This document shows, one piece after another, positions 31,972 to 38,280 of a stretch of 38,280 nucleotides of DNA; the first letter of the stretch is position 1; every line of letters starts with the position of its first letter. Origin of the DNA: an uncultured Rhodospirillaceae bacterium (GTDB taxonomy: Bacteria; Pseudomonadota; Alphaproteobacteria; Rhodospirillales; Magnetospirillaceae). A program made the position numbers and the translations under genes. Below the pieces are notes generated by a model. The model saw nothing but the letters and a program-made list of their open reading frames with translations. It did not search any database and was not told the origin of the DNA. The stretch is taken from positions 1-38,280 of the forward strand of contig CAIUSV010000039.1 in assembly GCA_903901915.1 (NCBI GenBank). The letters run 5' to 3'.

Positions 31972-33129
31972 ATGACCAGAGTAACGCTTGAAACAGTAAC
32001 TGAGGCGGCCGATAGCATCACTGCTCGTGGTGAGAAGCCAACGGTTGAGGCCATCAGGGTCGCCCTTGGCGGCTCGCCAAATACCATCTGCCATCTCCTG
32101 CGTGCATGGAGGCAGACCAAGGCGGGGCAACCGGCGGCCAATACCGAGGTGGCCCAGCCGGAACCGGCACCCGACGTGGTTCAGGACATCTCCTCGATCG
32201 AGGCATTGCCCGAGGTCGAGCATGCGCTCGATCACTTGACCGCCACCATCATGAAAACCATGACCGCTCAGGTCGAGCGGGAGCGGGCGAAGGCGGCCAA
32301 CACCGTGCAGGCGGTGCAATCGGCCTGCGACCAGAAGGTCAGTCTCGCGCGTCAGGCCGCTGACCAACAGGTCGAGGATGTGCAGGCGCTGGCGCGTGAG
32401 GCGCAGGCCGAAGCCGATGAGATGTACGCCGCCCTGTCCAACACTGTGGAGACCACCGAGGCGGAGCGTGATGCGCTGATCGGCGAGGTCGCCCAGCTTG
32501 AATGCGACATCGCACGGCTCAAAGACGAACTCGACCAAGCCCGCCACGACCGCGATGCGCTGATGACCCAATTGGCCAGCGAGAAGGCGAAGGCGGCCGA
32601 GTTGTCCATTCAGCTCGACGGTGCCGTTGAAGCCAAGGTCTCGGCCATGGCGGAGACCGAAAGGCTTGCCGCCGAGATGCGTGATGCCCGGAATACTCAC
32701 ATCGCCGAGATTGACCGGCTCCACGGGTCGCTCGCTGACATCCGAGCCGTCCATGCCGCGGAGCTGGGCCGGACGAGCACCCTGATGGAGGAGGTGAGGG
32801 TTGCCCATGAGGCCGAGATTACGCGCATGGCGACAGCCGCCAACCGGGTGGATCAGGCGCTGGCGGAAGAGCGTGCCGCCCGCAGGGACGAGGTTGCCCG
32901 CCTGACCGACCAATCGCGCGAAGCCGGAGCACGGGCAGTGCGCGCGGAGCAACGCGCAGAAGCCATCGAGGCTCACTTGATCACCGCCATGACGGTGCCG
33001 CCGGAGGAGGCTGGGGTCGTCAATCGGCAAGCCCCCTCTGTGCGTCCGCCAGCGAAGAGCCGTCAGACCGGGGCAACGGCGACCCCGTCAGCAACGGCGG
33101 CCGATGCCGACACCCTCGGGGCATGCTGA
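31972..33129 (+). CDS. kfrA: KfrA-like coiled-coil DNA-binding protein
   Basis: The product has 385 residues. The N-terminal KfrA_N domain (RVTLETVTEAADSITARGEK, PTVEAIRVALGGSPNTICHL) is a helix-turn-helix. From about residue 75 to 340 the protein is an almost continuous Ala/Glu/Arg-rich coiled coil. KfrA binds its own promoter and is thought to form a nucleoid-like scaffold that helps plasmid stability. ATG 31954 is possible, but ATG 31972 has AAGGA upstream and matches the family N-terminus (M-x-R-V/I-T). The perfect palindrome just upstream is its probable binding site. Confidence 0.88.
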   Translation: MTRVTLETVTEAADSITARGEKPTVEAIRVALGGSPNTICHLLRAWRQTKAGQPAANTEVAQPEPAPDVVQDISSIEALPEVEHALDHLTATIMKTMTAQVERERAKAANTVQAVQSACDQKVSLARQAADQQVEDVQALAREAQAEADEMYAALSNTVETTEAERDALIGEVAQLECDIARLKDELDQARHDRDALMTQLASEKAKAAELSIQLDGAVEAKVSAMAETERLAAEMRDARNTHIAEIDRLHGSLADIRAVHAAELGRTSTLMEEVRVAHEAEITRMATAANRVDQALAEERAARRDEVARLTDQSREAGARAVRAEQRAEAIEAHLITAMTVPPEEAGVVNRQAPSVRPPAKSRQTGATATPSATAADADTLGAC

Positions 33130-33248
33130 TGCCCCCGACATGTGCCTCAGCATCAATGCCGCCATTGGCATTGGCATTGATATTGGTCTTGGTGCCGGAG
33201 GCCGGGGGGCCTCAGATATCGGCTGGTTTTGCAAACAGGGGGGAAAGC

Positions 33249-33923
33249 ATGAGCACTCCAATTCGGTTTCGTTATCGCGCGGGAAAAATTGATGTCTATC
33301 AGAACGTGTATGACCCGAATGCCCCAGCCAGCGGGAGCCGCAAGGGCTTATTGGGCCGAACCAAAATGAAATTTTTCGGTCGCATCGATCCGAGCACCGA
33401 GGAAGCCGCCGTTGTGGCTCTGCGCTTGTTGCTGGAGCACGAAAGACGCGGCCTGAGCAGAGAGGTCATCGAGGCTGGCATCGTGGCGTTCCGCGAGGCA
33501 CGGCCTGCGCTCCTGATGCGCGGTGCTGATGCCAATGCCAATGCCAATGCATTCAACGTGGTGATGAGTGTGGCGCTGAAATCGCCGAATAAGCGCAACC
33601 GCGTCGGCCCCGGCGAGACCTGTCCAGATTCCCCGAAATTCTGGGAGGCATCCCGCGCCGAGAGTGGAGAGATCGTCAACGACTCTTCAACTTTCTGCCA
33701 TCCCGCCGTGCGGTTCCCGCAGGAAGCGGTCGAGGCCGTGGCGAGGCACCTCGCCGACGCGATCGGCCGGGTCGTGATCATTACCCAGTCGCCGTCGATA
33801 GCGCGGTTCGTACGAAGCCTGTTGCCGCATATCGAAGATTGTTGCCGCCAAATTGAGAGCGGCGGCTCCTACAACGGAACAACCAAGTTTCCCGATCCCT
33901 CTGAAGAGGGTGACACAACCTGA
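33249..33923 (+). CDS. Unknown protein, first gene of the GHKL operon
   Basis: The product has 224 residues, with no family recognised. It has a strand-rich N-terminus (PIRFRYRAGKIDVYQNVYDP), a helical middle, a short Ala-Asn repeat (GADANANANAF) from a GCCAAT tandem repeat, and a late hydrophobic strand (AIGRVVIITQSPSIARFV). The ATG at 33249 has a GGGGGGAAAG site; the open frame upstream (from 33123) includes a hydrophobic stretch but no good start. The next gene begins 10 bases after the stop, so co-transcription is likely. No signal peptide is present with this start. Confidence 0.75.
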   Translation: MSTPIRFRYRAGKIDVYQNVYDPNAPASGSRKGLLGRTKMKFFGRIDPSTEEAAVVALRLLLEHERRGLSREVIEAGIVAFREARPALLMRGADANANANAFNVVMSVALKSPNKRNRVGPGETCPDSPKFWEASRAESGEIVNDSSTFCHPAVRFPQEAVEAVARHLADAIGRVVIITQSPSIARFVRSLLPHIEDCCRQIESGGSYNGTTKFPDPSEEGDTT

Positions 33924-33933
33924 GGAGAGTAAA

Positions 33934-35370
33934 ATGTGGTTTGAAGTTGACAAGAACGGGCTTGGAAAGCTCGTAGAGCGCAAGGGTAAGCAGTACGTGT
34001 TGCACGAGCTGATCCAGAACGCGTGGGATCAGAACGTCACCACTGTTCATGTGACACTGACAAAAGAGCCGGGTTCGCGCTACGCCGACATCATCGTCGA
34101 GGACGACGATCCGCTGGGCTTTAGCCGGCTCACGGACGCGTGGACGCTTTTCGCCGAGTCGGAAAAGAAGGTCGACGCCAGCAAGCGCGGCCGGTTCAAT
34201 CTGGGCGAGAAGCTAGTTCTGGCGGCTTGCTCGGAAGCGGAGATCATCACCACCACCGGCGGTGTCCGTTTCGATGCCGAGGGCCGGCATCGCCTCCGCA
34301 AGCCCCGCGAGCGCGGCAGTGTTTTCCGTGGCCTCGTCAAGATGACCAATGACGAGATGACCACCTGTCGTGAAGCCGCCACCCGGCTCATTCCGCCTGC
34401 TGGCATCGTCACGATTTTCAACGGAGAGCAATTGCTCCCGCGTACTCCGGTTGCCGAATTCGACGCCAGCCTCAAGACCGAGATTGCCGACGAGGAGGGT
34501 AATCTCCGGCCAGCGACGCGCAAGACGACTGTCCGAGTGTATGCACCCAAACCCGGCGAGATCGCGTCAATCTATGAGCTTGGCATTCCAGTGGTCGAAA
34601 CCGGGGACACGTACCACCTCGACATTCAACAGAAGGTGCCGCTCAGTCTCGACCGCGACAACGTGCCGCCCGCCTACCTGCATAACCTCCGCACACTGAC
34701 CCTCAATCACACCCATCACCTGCTTTCTCCGGAACAAGCGAAGGCCACGTGGGTGACAGCGGGTCTCGGACACCGTGATATCGCGCCGGACGCGGTACAG
34801 TCGGTCATCACCAATCGATTTGGCGACCGTGCCCTGACGTTCGACCCATCCGACCCCGAAGCCAATAAGCGCGCGGTCGCCGATGGCTACACCGTCATTA
34901 CCGGCGGCCAATTCTCTGCAGAGGAATGGGCGAATATCCGCAAGGCCGGTGCATTGACCCCTGCTGGTCAGGTCACGCCCAGCCCCAAGCCGTTTGGCCC
35001 CGGCGGCGACATGCTGGATTTCCTCGATATTGGCCAATGGACACCGACCGAAAGCCGCCTCGCTGAGCGTTTCAAAGCCATTGCGCTGGAGTTGATCGGA
35101 CGACCGATCAAGGTCGACATGGTCGACGACCGTAGCTGGCCGTTCAAGGGCACATTCCGCCGAAGCGACGCGACCCTCACCATCAATCGCTCCAAGTTCA
35201 ACCGGCAATCGTTCGATGGCATCTGCGAGGAGAATTTGGACTTTCTCATCCACGAACTTGGCCACCATTATGAGGGCGACCACCTCAGCGAGAACTACTA
35301 CCGTGCCCTGAGCAAGCTCGGCGCCAAGCTGGCTCTGATCGCCGTCGCCAAGCCGGAGTTGCTGAAATGA
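33934..35370 (+). CDS. GHKL-type ATPase fused to metzincin-like HExxH domain
   Basis: The product has 478 residues. The N-terminal part has GHKL (Hsp90/MutL/histidine-kinase) ATP-site motifs: E25-N29-D32 in HELIQNAWD, DDDPLGF (57-63) in place of DxGxG, and GRFNLGEK (86-93) as the ATP lid. A second domain with KVPLSLDRDNVPPAYL resembles the transducer region of such ATPases. The C-terminus has HELGHHYEGDH (440-450), which has the HExxHxxxxxH spacing of metzincin proteases. It resembles uncharacterised phage proteins related by name to T4 rIIA (from memory). The start has GAGGAG at 7-base spacing; the stop overlaps the next gene as ATGA. It is probably an ATP-gated protease; substrate unknown. 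Confidence 0.82.
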   Translation: MWFEVDKNGLGKLVERKGKQYVLHELIQNAWDQNVTTVHVTLTKEPGSRYADIIVEDDDPLGFSRLTDAWTLFAESEKKVDASKRGRFNLGEKLVLAACSEAEIITTTGGVRFDAEGRHRLRKPRERGSVFRGLVKMTNDEMTTCREAATRLIPPAGIVTIFNGEQLLPRTPVAEFDASLKTEIADEEGNLRPATRKTTVRVYAPKPGEIASIYELGIPVVETGDTYHLDIQQKVPLSLDRDNVPPAYLHNLRTLTLNHTHHLLSPEQAKATWVTAGLGHRDIAPDAVQSVITNRFGDRALTFDPSDPEANKRAVADGYTVITGGQFSAEEWANIRKAGALTPAGQVTPSPKPFGPGGDMLDFLDIGQWTPTESRLAERFKAIALELIGRPIKVDMVDDRSWPFKGTFRRSDATLTINRSKFNRQSFDGICEENLDFLIHELGHHYEGDHLSENYYRALSKLGAKLALIAVAKPELLK

Positions 35371-35672
35371 CAACATCACTGGAAATCACCCCGCCGCGCC
35401 CGGTGGCGGCGGTCGAGTTTGAGACAGTCGCATGCGGTCGCCCGTACTCAGTCCGGCTCCAAGACGATGGCACCTACTTGGTCGAGTACCTCGCATCAAA
35501 GGATAGCGCCCCATTCTTTGGGCCGCGCGGCCTCCGGGTCGCCGAAATCGTTCTTGAAACGGCGGCTCGGACGCAGGAGGAGCTTGCCGCCGAGATCGAC
35601 GAGAAGATCACCAAAATGGAAGCGTTGCCGTCACCACGTAGCCACAACCCGACCAAAGGGGGTGAAGCATGA
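35367..35672 (+). CDS. Small unknown protein coupled to the GHKL ATPase gene
   Basis: The product has 101 residues, with no family recognised. It is strand-rich at the start (VEFETVACGRPYSVRLQDDG) and helical after about residue 55 (RVAEIVLETAARTQEELAAE). Its ATG overlaps the ATPase stop, and its own stop overlaps the next ATG, both as ATGA. Such double coupling suggests a partner subunit made in fixed ratio with its neighbours. Confidence 0.75.
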   Translation: MTTSLEITPPRPVAAVEFETVACGRPYSVRLQDDGTYLVEYLASKDSAPFFGPRGLRVAEIVLETAARTQEELAAEIDEKITKMEALPSPRSHNPTKGGEA

Positions 35673-36166
35673 CAAATCCCGTTCGCGAAGCGATCCCTGA
35701 GGAAACGGCACGTCTGGTCAGGTCTGTCCTTTCGGCCGACCTGCTGAAGCCCAAATACAGGACGGGCAACCTAGCGGGCAACTCGGCGTACGGGCACTGC
35801 TACGCGGCATCGGAGGCGTGCTTTTATCTGCTCGGCGGCCGGTCGTCGCCGTGGCGACCGCGCCACGGCCGCGATCCCAATGGAATCGTGCACTGGTGGC
35901 TGGTTAACATCGGTAGCGGCGACATCCTCGACCCGACCGCCGACCAGTACAAGGCGGTCGATGCCGGGCCGCCTTACAATGTCGCACGATCTGGAGGTTT
36001 CCTGACGAAGGAGCCTTCTCGCCGTGCAGTTGAGATCATGGACAGGGTGGCGGCCCTCAATGCTGACCAGCCGCCACCTTATATCTATGCCGCCCACCGT
36101 GCTGATATGCTCTCAGCCTGCTCCAGCACCGTCCGCACGGCGGCATCTTGGAGATCGGGCGGATAG
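35669..36166 (+). CDS. Putative papain-like cysteine hydrolase (Cys-His-Asp)
   Basis: The product has 165 residues. Three motifs suggest a papain/NlpC/transglutaminase-type fold: C44 in [14 protein letters not shown]75 in [10 protein letters not shown], and D88 in [11 protein letters not shown]. Similar small proteins occur in phages, as I recall, without assigned function. It is coupled to the gene upstream. The last 27 residues (from 36085) are encoded antisense to the conserved hsdR C-terminus, so the natural end may have been replaced by a junction there. No signal peptide is visible. Confidence 0.7.
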   Translation: MTNPVREAIPEETARLVRSVLSADLLKPKYRTGNLAGNSAYGHCYAASEACFYLLGGRSSPWRPRHGRDPNGIVHWWLVNIGSGDILDPTADQYKAVDAGPPYNVARSGGFLTKEPSRRAVEIMDRVAALNADQPPPYIYAAHRADMLSACSSTVRTAASWRSGG

Positions 36167-38178
36167 CCGTATTTCCTGAGGATGCGCTTGACCAGCACCC
36201 GGATGCGCGCCCGCGCCGATTCCCTGTGCGCCCAGTCGACGGAAACGTTCTGCTTCAGGCTGACCAGCAGTTCGTGGGCAATCAGCTTGAGCTTGTCGTC
36301 GCCCATCACATCGATCGCGCTGTCGTTTTCGGCCAGCGCGTCGTAGAAGGCGATTTCCTCCTCCGACAGCCCGGTTTCACCGCCGCGGTTGCGGGCCGCC
36401 CGAATGTCCTTGGCGATGGCGATGAGTTCCTGCAACACCTCGGCGGTGGTGACGGCGTTGCTGTGGTAGCGCGCGATTGCCGCCTCCAACCGCTCGGAGA
36501 AGGCTCGCGTCTCGACAACGTTGGTCTTGCTACGCGACCGGATTTCGCCGTTGAGCAACTTCCGTAATGCCTCAAGCGCAAGGTTCTTCTTGTCCATCTG
36601 CTGGACTTCGGCGAGGAACTCGTCGGAAAGGACAGAAATGTCCGGCGTAGACACCCCGGCCGCCGCGAGGATATCGACAATTTCAGTCGAGACCACGGCG
36701 CGGCTGACAATTTGCTGGACGGCGAAGTCCCGTTCGGCCCCGGTCTTCCCGCCGCCGGGAACGCTCTTCACCAAGGCGGCACGGATGGCTTGGAAGAATC
36801 CGACCTCGTCCCGAATTTCGCGCGCCTCATCGCTGGCGCTGGCGAGGGAGAATGCCTTGGACAGGGCCAGCACGGCATCACCGTAGCGGCGGTGCGCCTG
36901 CTTCTTGGCCTCCTCCGAGGTCTCGCGAGCCGCCGCCCGTTGCTGGAGGTCGAGCACCCATTCGATGGCCCCTGCCATCACCACCAGCCGATCCGTCGCC
37001 GTCCCCGTCAGGCCCGGCAGGTAGTCGAAGCCGTGGTACATGTCGCGGACGATTTCGTACTTTTCCATCAGCACGGCGACCGCTTCGGCCTCGTCGATTC
37101 CGGTCTTGCTCCGGTCACCCGACGAGTATTGACCGAGGGCGTTCTTCAATTCTTGGGCAATGCCGATGTAGTCGACCACCAACCCGGCCCCCTTGTCCCT
37201 GAAGACGCGGTTGACACGGGCGATGGCCTGCATCAGGCCGTGCCCCTGCATCGGTTTGTCGATGTACATGGTGTGCATGCAAGGAGCATCGAATCCGGTA
37301 AGCCACATGTCACGGACGATAACCAGCTTCAGCGAATCCTTGGGGTTCTTGGCCCGCTTGGCCAGCGCCTCACGGCGGGCCTTGTTGCCGATGTGCTGTT
37401 GCCAGCCCTCCGGGTCGGACGCGGCCCCGGTCATCACCACCTTGATGGTGCCTGCCATGTCGTCTGGGCTGTGCCATTCCGGCCGGAGCTTGGTGATGGC
37501 ATCGTAGAGGGCGACGCAGATGCGGCGGCTCATGCAGACTATCATCGCCTTGCCGTCCATGGCGGCCACACGATCCTCAAAATGCCTGACGATGTCCGCG
37601 GCCACCAATTCCAGCCGCGGCTCGGCACCCACCAGCGCCTCGACAGTCGCCCATTTCCGCTTCAGGCGTTCCTGTTCTCCGAGGGCTTCGTCCTCGGTGA
37701 GTTCAGCCACCTCCTCGTCGAGTTTCGGCTTTTCCGACTCGTCCAGTTCGATTCGGGCAAGCCTGCTCTCGTAATAGATCGGCACCGTCGCGCCGTCATC
37801 GACCGCCCGGCTGATGTCATACACATCGATGTATTCGCCGAAAACGGCGGGGGTGTTGACATCGGCCTGTTCGATCGGAGTGCCGGTAAAGCCGATGAAC
37901 GAAGCGTTGGGGATGGCCTCCCTCAGGTACTTGGCAAAGCCATAGCTGATGTCGCCCGTGTCCCGGTCAACCTTGGCACGGAAGCCGTATTGGCTCCGGT
38001 GCGCCTCGTCGGCGATCACGACGACGTTGTGGCGATCCGTGAGGCATGGATAGACCGTCTCGCCCGTAGCGGGGGCGAACTTCTGGATGGTGGTGAACAC
38101 CACGCCACCGGACGGACGGGTAAGGGCCTTCTGCAATTCGGGGGTGTAAGCCCAAACACGCGGAATTTTTAGAAGCAT
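36085..38178 (-). pseudogene. hsdR: Type I restriction enzyme R subunit, 5'-truncated
   Basis: A 697-codon frame covers the C-terminal two thirds of HsdR; family members are usually about 1000 residues. Helicase motifs from II onward are present: [43 protein letters not shown]. The C-terminal region ([20 protein letters not shown]) is intact too. The N-terminal PD-(D/E)xK nuclease and Walker A are missing. The first residues MLLKIPR do not belong to the family; similarity begins around [12 protein letters not shown], and TAA lies directly before the ATG. The gene is thus broken near 38160 and cannot translocate or cut DNA. Neither hsdM nor hsdS is in the window. Its 3' end overlaps the converging cysteine-hydrolase gene by 82 bases. 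Confidence 0.88.
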
Positions 38179-38280
38179 TTAGATTCAATGGGTTACGTAT
38201 AAAAGCGGCCAAGCAGGCGCGCATATTTTCTGGGGGCGCGGAATGTGGCTGCGTTTAACGGTGTTCTTGCTGAGGCCGAA
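38179..38280 (-). other. Unrelated sequence upstream of broken hsdR, possible transposase end
   Basis: A minus-strand frame enters from the right edge and ends with TGA at 38185-38187. Its 31 residues begin FGLSKNTVKRSHIPRPQK. The GLSKNTVKR stretch looks like the helix-turn-helix of some transposases or resolvases, but this is far too short to be sure. It is consistent with an insertion that disrupted hsdR. Confidence 0.25.

Noticed and set aside
33104-33292. Short frame between kfrA and the GHKL operon
   Set aside because: It overlaps the end of kfrA, consists of low-complexity repeats, and lacks a ribosome site.
26914-38280. Type IV secretion or mating-pair genes for self-transfer
   Set aside because: No VirB/Tra-type proteins were recognised; only relaxase-side functions are present in the window.

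Overview
The window looks like a chromosome segment from a high-GC alphaproteobacterium. It is probably a Rhodospirillales member near Magnetospirillum; this is inferred from gene content and codon use, and no marker gene here proves it. It has two parts that meet inside a tRNA gene at about 20.5 kb.

Bases 1-20.4 kb are ordinary core genome. On the left, a minus-strand run reads ppiC-type peptidyl-prolyl isomerase, argJ, a GNAT-Nudix fusion, a CinA-type molybdopterin-binding-domain protein, and the start of a membrane protein. Glycolytic gap-pgk diverges from ppiC. A cobalamin block follows: cobM, convergent cobK-cbiD, divergent cobA, then a SafE-like membrane protein and a SCO protein (probable copper/cytochrome oxidase assembly), and cobB. 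Next come ycgN, the mlaA-mlaC lipid-asymmetry pair, and a methionine operon made of an ArsR-methyltransferase regulator, metF and cobalamin-dependent metH, all coupled by 4-base overlaps. A palindrome just upstream of the regulator is a good operator candidate. The cobalamin genes supply the cofactor that MetH uses.

From about 20.51 kb to the right edge lies an integrated, plasmid-like mobile element. Its tyrosine integrase sits beside the 5' half of a tRNA-Leu(CAA) gene that stops just after the anticodon stem, while the tRNA promoter looks intact. The element then carries a RepA-type replication protein with iteron-like repeats, an ArdC-type antirestriction protein lacking the first zinc-binding histidine, several unknown small genes, a ribbon-helix-helix-like protein, a 1391-residue MobF relaxase-helicase with a primase/Toprim-like C-terminus, and a KfrA-like coiled-coil protein preceded by a perfect 17-bp inverted repeat and a cluster of GACAG repeats. 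No type IV secretion genes are visible, so the element appears mobilisable unless they lie further right.

The most unusual cargo is a tight four-gene operon at 33.2-36.2 kb. It encodes an unknown protein, a GHKL-type ATPase fused to a metzincin-like HExxH domain, a small unknown protein, and a protein with a Cys-His-Asp papain-like signature. It converges on, and overlaps, a 5'-truncated type I restriction subunit (hsdR). The nuclease domain and Walker A motif of hsdR are gone, and the sequence beyond its new 5' end looks unrelated, possibly an insertion element.
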